A DNA stretch of 64,000 bases from Serratia sarumanii (GCF_029962605.1 NZ_CP124750.1:2604001-2668000), one strand, 5' to 3'. Counted from the stretch's first letter, positions 29,792 through 41,712 are shown. Numbers and translations: made by a program. The notes: generated by a model not told the origin, from the sequence alone.

Positions 29792-29824
29792 CCGGCGCGA
29801 CTTGCTGTCGCGCCGGCCTTTTTT
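29792..29824 (+). terminator. Terminator, mainly plus strand
   Basis: CCGGCGCGAC (29792-29801) pairs perfectly with GTCGCGCCGG (29807-29816), followed by CCTTTTTT. On the minus strand it is followed only by TTGAAGAATT, so it could also end the pump transcript weakly. Confidence 0.8.
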
Positions 29825-29840
29825 CACATTAAAATAACAC

Positions 29841-30173
29841 TCAGTGCACCGTGGCTTTCGACAGTAAATTAATCACCAGCACGCCGGCAATAATTAATCC
29901 CATGCCGACGATCGCCGGCCAATCCAATTTTTGCTGATAAACAAATACCGCGGCGACCGACACCAGCACGATCCCCATGCCTGACCAAATCGCATACACG
30001 ATGCCCAGCGGCATACTCTTGACCACCATCGACAGCCCCCAAAATGCCACGCCGTAGCCCAGCACCACCAGCAGCGACGGCCACAGGCGGGTAAAGCCCT
30101 CGGAGGCTTTCAACATGGTGGTGGCGATCACTTCCGCGACTATCGCCATCGTCAAATACATAAATGCGCTCAT
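29841..30173 (-). CDS. Small multidrug resistance (SMR) efflux pump, EmrE/SsmE type
   Basis: A 110-residue protein with four membrane helices. The essential Glu14 in helix one (AIVAEVIATTMLK) and the signature SEGFTRLWPS, YAIWSGMGIVL and AGVLVINLLS match EmrE closely. Dimeric proton-coupled efflux of quaternary ammonium compounds and lipophilic cations is expected. Serratia marcescens has a described SMR pump SsmE; this could be it or a paralogue, which I cannot settle by eye. Divergent from nifJ with 238 bases between. Confidence 0.93.
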   Translation of the reverse strand: MSAFMYLTMAIVAEVIATTMLKASEGFTRLWPSLLVVLGYGVAFWGLSMVVKSMPLGIVYAIWSGMGIVLVSVAAVFVYQQKLDWPAIVGMGLIIAGVLVINLLSKATVH

Positions 30174-30411
30174 GATTTTCTTCTGTCAGTTTGCCGATGC
30201 GCAATTATGACGTGCCGGAAATAAATTGTCTTTAAACGGTGAAAACAATTTATTGCCGCCGGCCCCCAATCGACGAGGAAATAGGCCTTTGACGATTTGT
30301 CACCCGCCACACAAACACGATAAAGCCGCGTTCAAACCCTCTGTTAGACTTTTTTCCATTACTGCGAAAGTGCGCTTTCGCGGCTTTGAGAGCAATGAAA
30401 AGGTAACGCCG

Positions 30412-33945
<3,534 letters not shown>

Positions 33946-33953
33946 CCTCCCTC

Positions 33954-33984
33954 AGGGCGCGAGCGATTCGCGCCCTGTTCTTTT
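33954..33984 (+). terminator. Terminator after nifJ
   Basis: AGGGCGCGA (33954-33962) pairs with TCGCGCCCT (33968-33976) around GCGAT, followed by GTTCTTTT. Confidence 0.65.
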
Positions 33985-34171
33985 ACCGCCGGCGTCAGCC
34001 GCAGCAAAAACCCGCTGGCATTCCTGCGCGCAATCCGTACCATACAGGCCTCGCGTCGGGCGCGTGGCAGCAGGATGATGAATAATGATCAAAAGCGGCC
34101 GGTTGAATGGTAAACTCGCGGCTACAACGCCATGCCCCTAGTGCCCCCCATTGAGAATGAGCACGATTTAA

Positions 34172-35110
34172 ATGTCAGAAAAGCAATCCGTTAGCCAAAA
34201 AGAGCAGTACAACCTCAACAAATTGCAAAAGCGCCTGCGCCGCAACGTGGGCGAAGCGATCGCCGATTTCAATATGATTGAAGAAGGCGACCGCATCATG
34301 GTCTGCCTGTCCGGCGGTAAAGACAGCTACACCATGCTGGAGATCCTGCGCAATCTGCAGCAGAGCGCGCCGGTCAACTTCTCCCTGGTGGCGGTGAACC
34401 TCGATCAGAAGCAGCCCGGCTTCCCGGAGCATATTCTGCCCGCCTACCTGGAAAGCCTGGGGGTGGAGTACAAGATCGTCGAAGAGAACACCTACAGCAT
34501 CGTTAAAGACAAGATCCCGGAAGGCAAAACCACCTGTTCACTGTGCTCGCGCCTGCGCCGCGGCATTTTGTACCGCACCGCCACCGAACTGGGCGCCACC
34601 AAGATCGCGCTGGGCCACCACCGCGACGACATTCTGCAGACGCTGTTCCTCAACATGTTCTACGGCGGCAAGATGAAAGGCATGCCGCCCAAGCTGATGA
34701 GCGACGACGGCAAGCACGTGGTGATCCGCCCGCTGGCCTACTGCCGCGAGAAAGACATCGAACGCTTCTCGATCGCCAAGGAATTCCCAATCATCCCATG
34801 CAACCTGTGCGGCTCGCAGCCTAACCTGCAGCGCCAGGTGATCGGCGATATGCTACGCGACTGGGACAAGCGTTACCCTGGCCGGTTGGAAACCATGTTC
34901 AGCGCCATGCAAAACGTGGTGCCTTCGCACCTGAGCGACATCAATCTGTTCGATTTCAAAGGCATTCACCACGGTAGCGCCGTGGTGGACGGCGGCGATT
35001 TGGCCTTCGATCGCGAAGACATCCCGATGCAGCCCGTCGGTTGGCAGCCGGAAGACTCGGACGACTCGGTGCCTGCGCCAGAGCGTTTGAACGTGCTGGA
35101 AATCAAATAA
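34172..35110 (+). CDS. ttcA: tRNA 2-thiocytidine biosynthesis protein TtcA
   Basis: Iron-sulfur enzyme that thiolates cytidine 32 of some tRNAs. It has 312 residues (E. coli 311). The ATP-pyrophosphatase PP-loop SGGKDS lies at about 47-52, and two Cys-X2-Cys motifs hold the cluster: [10 protein letters not shown] near 122 and CNLCGSQ near 213. The start is supported by the family N-terminus [20 protein letters not shown]. In E. coli ttcA neighbours dbpA and zntB; here a VOC gene takes the position between ttcA and fnrS. Confidence 0.97.
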   Translation: MSEKQSVSQKEQYNLNKLQKRLRRNVGEAIADFNMIEEGDRIMVCLSGGKDSYTMLEILRNLQQSAPVNFSLVAVNLDQKQPGFPEHILPAYLESLGVEYKIVEENTYSIVKDKIPEGKTTCSLCSRLRRGILYRTATELGATKIALGHHRDDILQTLFLNMFYGGKMKGMPPKLMSDDGKHVVIRPLAYCREKDIERFSIAKEFPIIPCNLCGSQPNLQRQVIGDMLRDWDKRYPGRLETMFSAMQNVVPSHLSDINLFDFKGIHHGSAVVDGGDLAFDREDIPMQPVGWQPEDSDDSVPAPERLNVLEIK

Positions 35111-35222
35111 GCCCCTCTCGCCGCTTGCCCTCTGCAAGCGGCGACATTCCCCTCTCTCGACGATCTCGATCCTGTTCACAGTTTGCGCAAAATTTACTGG
35201 GCGGTGCCGTTTTTACCCTATA

Positions 35223-35238
35223 CTGTTTATTTATACAG
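35223..35238 (+). promoter_or_regulatory. LexA box (SOS operator)
   Basis: CTGTTTATTTATACAG differs from the ideal LexA operator CTGTATATATATACAG at two bases. It overlaps a -10-like TATACT (35219-35224) and ends 18 bases before the ATG of the VOC gene, a classical repressing position. Confidence 0.78.
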
Positions 35239-35256
35239 TCATATGGAGATCGCGCA

Positions 35257-35655
35257 ATGAATATCACCCCCTGCCTGTCCCACGTCTCGCTGGGCTCCAA
35301 CGATTTCGAGGCCGCCGCCGCCTTTTACGATCGCACGCTGGCCGCCTTGGGTTGTCGACGCGTGCTGGAGCATCCCGGTGCCATCGGTTACGGCCGCGAC
35401 TACCCGGAATTTTGGCTGCAGGTGCCGATCGACGGCCAGCCGGCCTCGCCCGGCAACGGCACGCACGTCGGTTTTTTCGCCACCAGCAAGCAACAGGTGG
35501 ATGAATTCCATCGCCAGGCGCTGCTGGCCGGCGCCGCCGATGAAGGCGCGCCCGGTTCGCGGCCGCACTACGGCGAGGCTTACTACGGCTGCTTTGTCCG
35601 TGATTTGGATGGGCACAAGATTGAAGCCAGCTTCTGGGATGAAAGCGCAGCCTGA
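35257..35655 (+). CDS. VOC (glyoxalase/bleomycin-resistance) superfamily protein, likely SOS-regulated
   Basis: A 132-residue protein with the paired beta-alpha-beta-beta-beta repeats of the vicinal-oxygen-chelate fold. The first half opens with LSHVSLGSNDFEAAAAFYDR; the second includes GTHVGFFATSKQQVDEFHRQ and ends with FVRDLDGHKIEASFW, where the Glu is a usual metal ligand. The first His (residue 9) is also present. It could be a lyase, dioxygenase or drug-binding resistance protein; the substrate is unknown. GGAG 8 bases before ATG 35257 sets the start. A LexA box in the promoter suggests induction after DNA damage. Confidence 0.88.
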   Translation: MNITPCLSHVSLGSNDFEAAAAFYDRTLAALGCRRVLEHPGAIGYGRDYPEFWLQVPIDGQPASPGNGTHVGFFATSKQQVDEFHRQALLAGAADEGAPGSRPHYGEAYYGCFVRDLDGHKIEASFWDESAA

Positions 35656-35674
35656 AGAAAAGAGGAATGCCGAA

Positions 35675-35798
35675 TAAAAAAATGCCGGTGATTAAACCGG
35701 CATTGTACGAATCAAATGTGCTATGCAGTAATTCAAAAATAAGAAAGTAAGACAATTATGGAGCGCAACGCCCATCGCTTGACGTTGCATTCACCTGC
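35675..35798 (-). ncRNA. fnrS: FnrS small RNA
   Basis: Hfq-dependent sRNA made under anaerobiosis. Read on the minus strand from 35798 it starts GCAGGTGAATGCAACG, followed by the hairpin with AGCGATGGGCGTTGCGCTCC, then GAATTACTGCATAGCAC, all as in E. coli FnrS. It ends in a terminator AATGCCGGT / ACCGGCATT (35681-35703) with seven T. Length about 124 nt, near the E. coli length. E. coli FnrS represses mRNAs such as sodB, maeA, gpmA and folE. As in E. coli, it sits beside zntB. The exact 5' end is inferred by similarity. Confidence 0.93.
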
Positions 35799-35833
35799 GA
35801 GAGAGATCATGCCCCATTTCCCCCGGCTAAATG

Positions 35834-35847
35834 TTGATATTGCTCAA
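35834..35847 (-). promoter_or_regulatory. FNR box of the fnrS promoter
   Basis: On the minus strand TTGAGCAATATCAA matches TTGAT-N4-ATCAA at 9 of 10 fixed bases. Its centre is about 42 bases upstream of the inferred fnrS start at 35798, the position for class II FNR activation, and a -10-like CATGAT (35806-35811) lies between. Confidence 0.85.
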
Positions 35848-35874
35848 TGTTAACCGGGTTTTCGTCATTTTTGC

Positions 35875-36858
35875 CTACAGCCAGCGGCTGCGCTTCAGCC
35901 ACCAGGCGACGCCAAGCACCAACCCGCCCAGCATCAGGCAAAACGCCGCAAAACCGAGAGGATTGCCGCCGCCCGGAATGCCGCCAAGGTTGACCCCGAA
36001 CAACCCGGTCAGGAAGGTGGTAGGCAGAAATACCATCGCCAACAATGACATGGTGTAAGTGCGGCGGTTCATCGCATCGGCCATCACCGTGGTGATTTCG
36101 TCGGACAAGATGGCGGTGCGCGCGATGCTGCCGTCCAGATCGTCCAATCCCCGCCCCAGGCGATCGGCGATGTCCTGCATGCGGCGGCGATCGTCATCGC
36201 TCATCCACGGCAGACGGTCGCTGGCCAGCCGCGCGAAGACGTCGCGCTGCGGCGCCATATAGCGGCGCAGCACGATCAGCTGTTTACGGATCAGCGCCAG
36301 CTGGCCGCGCTCCGGCACCTGCTGTTCCAGCAAAGCGTCCTCCAGATCGATGATCTTGTCGTGCAGATCTTCGATAAATTCGCTGGTGTGATCGGTCAAC
36401 GCATCGGAAATTTCCACCAGCCAGCTGCCGCTGTTGGTCGGCCCGGCGCCGCTTTGCAGATCGTTCACCACCTGATCGATGGAATACACCTTGCGGTGTC
36501 GGGTAGAGACAATCAGTTTATCGGTGATGTACACGCGAATGGTGACCAGCTGGTCCGGCCGGGAATTGGCGTTGAAGTTGATGCTGCGCAGGGTGATCAT
36601 GGTGCCTTCGCCCTGGCGGCTGACGCGCGGCCGTGAGCTTTCGCCGGAGAGCGCTTCGCGCACCGAGTCCGGCAGCAGCGGCGTGGTGCTCAGCCATTCG
36701 GCGCTGGCCGGGTGCGCGTAATCAAGATGCAGCCAGCACGGCGCGTCGCAGGTGATCGTGTCATCCTGCTCGATCGGCGTGACGCCGCCCTTGCCGTCCA
36801 ACTGGTAGGCGTAAACCGCATCGGCGATCTGCAGCTCGCTCCCCTCAATCACATCCAT
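35875..36858 (-). CDS. zntB: Zinc transporter ZntB
   Basis: CorA-family zinc transporter of 327 residues, equal to the E. coli length. A long soluble N-terminal funnel (1-265) precedes two membrane helices at the C-terminus. The signature loop after the first helix reads [11 protein letters not shown], with the GxN motif in the ZntB form. It moves Zn2+ across the inner membrane, with proton-driven uptake proposed. The N-terminus [18 protein letters not shown] matches the family. Near fnrS as in E. coli. Confidence 0.96.
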   Translation of the reverse strand: MDVIEGSELQIADAVYAYQLDGKGGVTPIEQDDTITCDAPCWLHLDYAHPASAEWLSTTPLLPDSVREALSGESSRPRVSRQGEGTMITLRSINFNANSRPDQLVTIRVYITDKLIVSTRHRKVYSIDQVVNDLQSGAGPTNSGSWLVEISDALTDHTSEFIEDLHDKIIDLEDALLEQQVPERGQLALIRKQLIVLRRYMAPQRDVFARLASDRLPWMSDDDRRRMQDIADRLGRGLDDLDGSIARTAILSDEITTVMADAMNRRTYTMSLLAMVFLPTTFLTGLFGVNLGGIPGGGNPLGFAAFCLMLGGLVLGVAWWLKRSRWL

Positions 36859-37013
36859 TCATTTATCCCCTCAGTCTTGCTTATGTTGCTGAGTCTAGCG
36901 TTAACGCCTTGGAGATCAAAGGCCAAGCTGTAACGCCAGTTTTCACGTTGTCCTATAAGCGTGGTCTATACTTCTGCCGCAAGGAACGCAAGACAGCCCG
37001 AGAGGAGACTCGC

Positions 37014-37718
37014 ATGTTACAAATCAGCGCCGCAGATATTTTGAAAATCGTCTTACCGACCGTCATTACGCTGTTTATCGCCGTCGTCAAAACCCCTTTT
37101 CGCATTCGGCGGGAAAACCGCGATAAGCTGCTGAACCTGCTCGAATCCGTCGAGAAGCGCCAGAGCGCCCCCATACGCCTGTTGCGATTTCGCGACTATC
37201 TCGGCAATAGCAGCGCCGGCCTTACTGCGCTGCAACTGCTGCTGGCATTGCCGGACAGCGTAGCGGCGCTGGAACGTTATCGCTTCACCGGTGGCCGCCA
37301 GCAAATCTTGCGCGCCACGTCCGCGGGCTTCGTTTTGCGGCCAAGCGCCAATAACGCTTTCAAGCGTTTCCTGCTTTCGTGCCGCTATTTTTTGCTGTAT
37401 TTGCTGTTCGTCACGCTGCTGGTACTGTTCCCCGCGTTGACTCAATGGGGACTGCAGCAGTCAGGGGTATTGATTACGCCCCATTCACTCAGCTATCTGC
37501 CTAATGCGCGCATCACCGACGGCTGGCAGCTGCTGTTCCCCGGCTTATTATTTATTATCATTATGTTCAGCCTGGCATACCTGACCTTCAGACAGCTGGC
37601 ACGCGCGGGTAACCTCAGCTCGGAACGCGCCTTTTATCGCTACTACCAACGAGCGCGTGAGGAACAACGATGCCGGGAAGTCCTGAGACAAATGCGCACT
37701 GCGCTGCGCCGAGACTGA
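37014..37718 (+). CDS. Uncharacterised inner-membrane protein
   Basis: A 234-residue protein with three likely membrane segments: near 8-25 (ILKIVLPTVITLFIAVV), 122-143 (YFLLYLLFVTLLVLFPALT) and 179-200 (LLFPGLLFIIIMFSLAYLTF). Its C-terminus is highly basic and charged (YYQRAREEQRCREVLRQ). I do not recognise the family. ATG 37014 is preceded by GAGGAG; the upstream extension to 36909 is rejected. The next gene starts 5 bases after its stop, so the two form one operon and may act together. Confidence 0.75.
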   Translation: MLQISAADILKIVLPTVITLFIAVVKTPFRIRRENRDKLLNLLESVEKRQSAPIRLLRFRDYLGNSSAGLTALQLLLALPDSVAALERYRFTGGRQQILRATSAGFVLRPSANNAFKRFLLSCRYFLLYLLFVTLLVLFPALTQWGLQQSGVLITPHSLSYLPNARITDGWQLLFPGLLFIIIMFSLAYLTFRQLARAGNLSSERAFYRYYQRAREEQRCREVLRQMRTALRRD

Positions 37719-37723
37719 CGAGA

Positions 37724-38761
37724 ATGCGCCGCCTGCGGTGCATCGCAATGGCCGCCCTGCTGCTGTTCAGCCAATCGGTTCGTGCAGAGCCAGTGTTGGA
37801 GCGCCTCGCCACGCCCTATCGCGCGCCGACGGCGGCCGGTTCCCTGCCTTATTTTGTCGCTCACGCTCAATCCCCCCAGCCGCGTAGCGCACTGGTGGTG
37901 ATGCACGGCCATCCACGCGACGCCGCCAGGACGTTGCAAGCGGCGATCGACGCCGCGCAGGACGCGGGAGACAGCAGCTTGCTGGTCGCCCCGCTGTTTC
38001 AGGTACCGGTAAAACTCGCCGCCCACTGCCATTCCGCCGGTCTGCCCCAGCCGCAAGACGGCGACGCCCTGTGGCGCTGCGGCTCCTGGGTCGAGGGCGG
38101 CTTGGATAATGGCGGGAAGACCGGTTCGTTCAACGCCATGGATAACCTGCTGGCCGATTTGAAACGGCGCTGGCCGTCGCTGCAGTCGATAACCGTGGCC
38201 GGTTTTTCCGCCGGCGCCCAGTTCGTGCAGCATTATGTCGGCTTTGCCCAGCCGCCACGCGGAGTGCGTCTGCGCTATGTGGTGGCCGATCCCGGCAGCT
38301 GGCTCTATTTTGATCGCCTGCGCCCTCTGCCCACCAGTTGGGGAAACTGCAGCAGTGAAGAAACCTGCCGTTTTCGCTGGCAAACGCTGGACGCCGGCCA
38401 TTGTCCGCAGGCCAACCGATGGAAATACGGTCTGGAAGCGTTTCCCGCTCACCTGCAGCGCACCGCCGACGCGGCCCGCCGGCGTTACGCCGCCGCCGAT
38501 ATCACCTATCTGGCCGCCGCCGAGGATACCGGCGCCGCGCCGGGCGCCTACTATCGGATACTCGACAAATCCTGCGCCGCCCAGTTGCAGGGCCCCTATC
38601 GATTGCAGCGCGCCCTGGCCTACGCCGACTACGATCGGCATTACCTGGCGCCGGAGAAGCCGCATCGATTAACGATCGTTCCCGGCTGCGGGCACAACGT
38701 CGCCTGCGTATTTTCCGCCCCGGCGGCCAGGCAGGCGCTTTTCCCCATTAATGCAGACTAA
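37724..38761 (+). CDS. Secreted alpha/beta hydrolase-like protein
   Basis: Predicted periplasmic or secreted protein of 345 residues with signal peptide MRRLRCIAMAALLLFSQSVRA. The mature part has the elements of an alpha/beta hydrolase: ALVVMHGHPRDA, nucleophile elbow VAGFSAGAQF, and a C-terminal histidine in VPGCGHNVAC. Several cysteines (for instance AHCHSA, WRCG, GNCSSEETCRF) suggest disulphide bonds. The nearest annotated type would be a poly(aspartate) or feruloyl-esterase-like hydrolase, but the substrate is unknown. The frame is open to 37670, which would overlap the previous gene and hide the signal peptide. Confidence 0.78.
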   Translation: MRRLRCIAMAALLLFSQSVRAEPVLERLATPYRAPTAAGSLPYFVAHAQSPQPRSALVVMHGHPRDAARTLQAAIDAAQDAGDSSLLVAPLFQVPVKLAAHCHSAGLPQPQDGDALWRCGSWVEGGLDNGGKTGSFNAMDNLLADLKRRWPSLQSITVAGFSAGAQFVQHYVGFAQPPRGVRLRYVVADPGSWLYFDRLRPLPTSWGNCSSEETCRFRWQTLDAGHCPQANRWKYGLEAFPAHLQRTADAARRRYAAADITYLAAAEDTGAAPGAYYRILDKSCAAQLQGPYRLQRALAYADYDRHYLAPEKPHRLTIVPGCGHNVACVFSAPAARQALFPINAD

Positions 38762-38841
38762 TAATAACGGCAATGAAATAAACCTTTGCCGACAAATCAG
38801 GCAATATCGCCGATAAAGCGCTGGCAATGCCGTTATTATTA
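38759..38841. repeat. 17-bp inverted repeat just after the hydrolase gene
   Basis: Arms at 38759-38775 and 38825-38841 (core TAATAATAACGGCA) are reverse complements at 16 of 17 bases, separated by 49 bases. The left arm begins with the hydrolase stop codon. The right arm ends TTATTATTATGAC, only loosely like a terminator. Confidence 0.8.
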
Positions 38842-38858
38842 TGACTTAACATATTGCT

Positions 38859-38880
38859 ATCATTTTTAATTCAAAATGAT
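38859..38880. repeat. Perfect 8-bp palindrome ATCATTTT-N6-AAAATGAT
   Basis: Arms at 38859-38866 and 38873-38880. It lies about 75 bases before the small gene at 38956, in an AT-rich stretch, and is a candidate operator. Confidence 0.6.
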
Positions 38881-38955
38881 AATAATAAATCAACACAAAG
38901 CTGTTTCAGCGCAAATTTTAGGGGCATATACTTTTCTCACTACGAGGAGGTAGTT

Positions 38956-39204
38956 ATGTTACGCGACCATTTAAAAATAAACGCCAGCGATACGCTGGAA
39001 AAAATCAGCAATATCCATTTGCAAAACCAGGGCCAGGAAGAGATCAGTGAGTTTGTGGTGAAAAACGCCGCCGGCCTGCAGATTGGCAAGGTCTCCGTCC
39101 ACGATCGTTTCAGCACCCGACGCTCGTACCCCACCAGTTACCGCATCACTCAAACCGACATGAACGGCCGGGTGGTGGTGGATGCCATGCGGGACTGTCT
39201 ATAA
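38956..39204 (+). CDS. Small hypothetical protein with a near-perfect ribosome site
   Basis: An 82-residue polar protein without signal peptide: residues 1-35 look helical (SDTLEKISNIHLQNQGQEEI), the rest beta-rich (SEFVVKNAAGLQIGKVSVHD, then SYRITQTDMNGRVVVDAM). I do not recognise it. GAGGAGG lies 6 bases before the ATG and is nearly the full anti-Shine-Dalgarno match, so strong translation is expected. The frame upstream to 38854 is rejected. It stands alone between hairpins, with a plus-strand hairpin after it at 39248-39276. Confidence 0.75.
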   Translation: MLRDHLKINASDTLEKISNIHLQNQGQEEISEFVVKNAAGLQIGKVSVHDRFSTRRSYPTSYRITQTDMNGRVVVDAMRDCL

Positions 39205-39247
39205 GCGTAACCATTCTCTGAAATAGCGAAAATACTGTGATGATGGT

Positions 39248-39276
39248 AACCCTGTTTATTATTAAACGGGGTTTAT
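39248..39276 (+). terminator. Possible terminator of the small gene
   Basis: AACCCTGTTT (39248-39257) pairs with AAACGGGGTT (39264-39273) with one G-T pair, followed by only TAT. Confidence 0.45.
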
Positions 39277-39315
39277 CGCGTGGAATAATTAATTATCTTC
39301 TTAGTTTCATCGTCG

Positions 39316-39347
39316 AAAAAAATAAAGCCCCCGCATTAGACGGGGGC
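39316..39347 (-). terminator. Terminator of mppA
   Basis: On the minus strand GCCCCCG (39347-39341) pairs with CGGGGGC (39333-39327) around a 7-base loop, followed by TTTATTTTTTT. Confidence 0.88.
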
Positions 39348-39362
39348 GATAAATAAATCGAC

Positions 39363-40997
39363 TCAGTGTTTGATGATATACATCGTCTGGCTGTAGGCCA
39401 CGTCTTCCGGATTGGTGATCGGGTAGCCTTTTACCCACGGCTTGATCAGGCGGCCGTTGGTGTACTGGTAAATCGGCGCGATCGGCGCCTGATCGGCAAT
39501 GATCTGCTCCATCTTGTTGTAATCGGCGGTCACCGCCGCCGGATTGGTTTCCCGCCCCGCCTGCGCCAGCAGCTTGTCATAGTCCGCGTTCTTGAACTTG
39601 GCGATGTTGCCGCTGTGGGTCGAGGTCAGCAGCGACAGGAAGGTCGACGCTTCGTTATAGTCACCTACCCAGGAGGCGCGGATCACGTCGAAATTGCCGG
39701 TGTTGCGGCTGTCGATGTAGGTTTTCCATTCCTGATTCTGCAGCTTGACGTCAATCCCCAGCTTCTTCTTCCACATCGAGGCCACGGCGATGGCGATCTT
39801 CTGGTGGCTTTCCGAGGTGTTATACAGCAGCGTCAGCTTCAGCGGGTTGTTCGGGCCGTAACCGGCCGCCTGCAGCAACGCCTTGGCCTGCGCGTCCAAC
39901 TCCGCCTGTGATTGCTGTTGCAGCAAGCTCACTTCCGGTTTGAACCCGGCGGTCACGTCCGGCGTGAAGTGATAGGCCGGTTTTTCGCCGGTGCCCAGCA
40001 CTTTTTCGGCAATAATCTTGCGATCGATGGCATAGGACAAGGCCTGGCGCACCCGCACGTCGTTGGTCGGCGCGCGCTGGGTGTTGAACGCGTAGTAATA
40101 GGTGCCGAGCTGATCCGGTGTGTACACCTGCCCCGGAATGTCTTTCAGCAGCTTCTGATACATGTTTTTCGGGAAGGATTCGGTGATATCGATGTCACCT
40201 GCCAGGTAACGCTTGGTGGCGTTGGATTCCTGGTTGATCGGCACGAAGGTCACTTTGGTCAGCACGGTATGCGCATGATCCCAGTAATGATCGTTAGGCG
40301 TCAGTACCAACTTCTCGTTCACCACCCGCTCCTGCAGTTTGAACGCGCCGTTGCCCACCAGATTGCCGACCTTGGTCCAGTCGTTGCCGTATTTTTCCAC
40401 CACTGCCTGATTCACCGGGAACAGGCTGAAGTTGGCCGTCAGGCTGACGAAATAAGGCACCGGTTTGTCCAGCTGCACTTTTAGCGTGTAGTCGTCCGGC
40501 GCCGACACGCCCAAGCGATCGGCCGGCAATTTGCCGCTGATGATCTGCTCGGCGTTCTGGATCCCCGCCAGCTGCGCGAACCAGGCGAACGGCGACAGGT
40601 TTTTCGGCTCTACCAGCCGCTGCCAGCTGTAGACGAAGTCCTTCGCCGTGACAGGGTCACCGTTTGACCACCGCGCGTCTTTGCGCAGATGGAAGATATA
40701 AGTCTGGTTGTCGCTGGTCTGCCAACGCGTAGCCACGCCGGGGATCACTTTCCCGCTGGCGTCCTGATTGACCAGCCCTTCGAACAGATCGCGCGCCAGC
40801 TGGGCCTCCGGCAGGCCAACCGCTTTGATCGGATCGAGCGAGGCCGGTTCGTCTTTAATATGGCGCACGATTTCCTGTTTGGCCGCCAGCGCGGTGCCCG
40901 GGGGAACCTGCGCCGCCATGGCGCTGCTCATACAGGCGCCGATCGCCGCCGCGCAAAGCGCCAAACGAAAACCTCGTTGCATTTTTCTTCCCGTCAT
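39363..40997 (-). CDS. mppA: Murein tripeptide-binding protein MppA (OppA family)
   Basis: Periplasmic binding protein that delivers the murein tripeptide L-Ala-gamma-D-Glu-mDAP to the Opp permease; E. coli MppA can also bind heme or peptides for Dpp. It has 544 residues, a signal peptide ending near SSAMA (about 28) and long identity with E. coli MppA, for instance NQESNATKRYLAGDIDITES and NQEWKTYIDSRNTGNFDVIR. The initiator may be codon 1 or the Met at codon 6; both have purine-rich leaders. The murein amidase mpaA and the epimerase ycjG nearby act on the same peptide. Confidence 0.94.
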   Translation of the reverse strand: MTGRKMQRGFRLALCAAAIGACMSSAMAAQVPPGTALAAKQEIVRHIKDEPASLDPIKAVGLPEAQLARDLFEGLVNQDASGKVIPGVATRWQTSDNQTYIFHLRKDARWSNGDPVTAKDFVYSWQRLVEPKNLSPFAWFAQLAGIQNAEQIISGKLPADRLGVSAPDDYTLKVQLDKPVPYFVSLTANFSLFPVNQAVVEKYGNDWTKVGNLVGNGAFKLQERVVNEKLVLTPNDHYWDHAHTVLTKVTFVPINQESNATKRYLAGDIDITESFPKNMYQKLLKDIPGQVYTPDQLGTYYYAFNTQRAPTNDVRVRQALSYAIDRKIIAEKVLGTGEKPAYHFTPDVTAGFKPEVSLLQQQSQAELDAQAKALLQAAGYGPNNPLKLTLLYNTSESHQKIAIAVASMWKKKLGIDVKLQNQEWKTYIDSRNTGNFDVIRASWVGDYNEASTFLSLLTSTHSGNIAKFKNADYDKLLAQAGRETNPAAVTADYNKMEQIIADQAPIAPIYQYTNGRLIKPWVKGYPITNPEDVAYSQTMYIIKH

Positions 40998-41100
40998 TAT
41001 GATGTTCCCCCGTTAACCATCTGAATTTTTTATCATATAGCACAAGATCCGTCCGGCCTAGCGCTCACGGCCGAGAAGTTGCAAAAAGTGCGATTCAGGC

Positions 41101-41134
41101 GATAAAAAACCCGTGCGGCGCAGGGCGGCACGGG
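41101..41134 (-). terminator. Terminator of the 116-residue protein gene
   Basis: On the minus strand CCCGTGC (41134-41128 side) pairs with GCACGGG (41116-41110 side), followed by TTTTTTATC. Confidence 0.75.
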
Positions 41135-41155
41135 CGGTGTTTGCAGCAGCGACCG

Positions 41156-41506
41156 TCAGTCGTACAGGTGGATGCTGTTGATGCGGTAGCTGAACTCTTC
41201 GCCTTCTTCTTCATCGAACACGGTGAAAAAGCCTTTCTCGGCCAGCGGACGGGCCGAAATATCGGTTTTTTGCAGCTGGCGCGCGTCGGCGTCGTCGTAG
41301 CCGTAATCGAGGTAGAAGGCATCTTTCTGGTAATCGATATGCAGGGTGAACGGATAGTTCGATTCATCCCCGCGCCCGTCGTCGTTTTTCACCACGCCGA
41401 ACCACTCCCCCTGGCGGATCTGGTTTTCAGCGTCCACGCCGCACAGCAGCGTGATGGTGTCATTTTCATTTTCGCTATAGCTGGCGATGATTCTGGCTAC
41501 TGGCAT
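41156..41506 (-). CDS. Hypothetical acidic protein
   Basis: A 116-residue acidic cytosolic protein, rich in Asp, Glu and Tyr (YLDYGYDDADARQL, FDEEEGEEFSYRINSIHLYD). Predicted mostly beta. I do not recognise the family. ATG 41506 is preceded by AGAGGAT at the right distance; the open frame up to 41731 overlaps mpaA and is rejected. It has its own terminator at 41101-41134 and is divergent from mpaA, inside the murein-peptide cluster, but nothing in the sequence links it to that pathway. Confidence 0.75.
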   Translation of the reverse strand: MPVARIIASYSENENDTITLLCGVDAENQIRQGEWFGVVKNDDGRGDESNYPFTLHIDYQKDAFYLDYGYDDADARQLQKTDISARPLAEKGFFTVFDEEEGEEFSYRINSIHLYD

Positions 41507-41712
41507 GTTAAATCCTCTTGCGGGTGATTGGCTTAGCACTGCCGTTAGTATAACAACAGCGTCAGGCCAGGTGCGGTTTAATTGGCGTTTTCGCCGCCGC
41601 CGCGTCACAGATCGCGCAAACGCCGCACAATTGCGATGGGAAAGATGTCTCAAAGCGTAATACACTGAATAAAATGACAATGACTCTCGACCTTTAATCC
41701 AGGGACAACACC

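Noticed and set aside
38874..38892. Possible Fur box before the small gene at 38956
   Set aside because: GATAAT is followed by a poor match; about 11 of 19 bases agree, no better than expected for AT-rich sequence.
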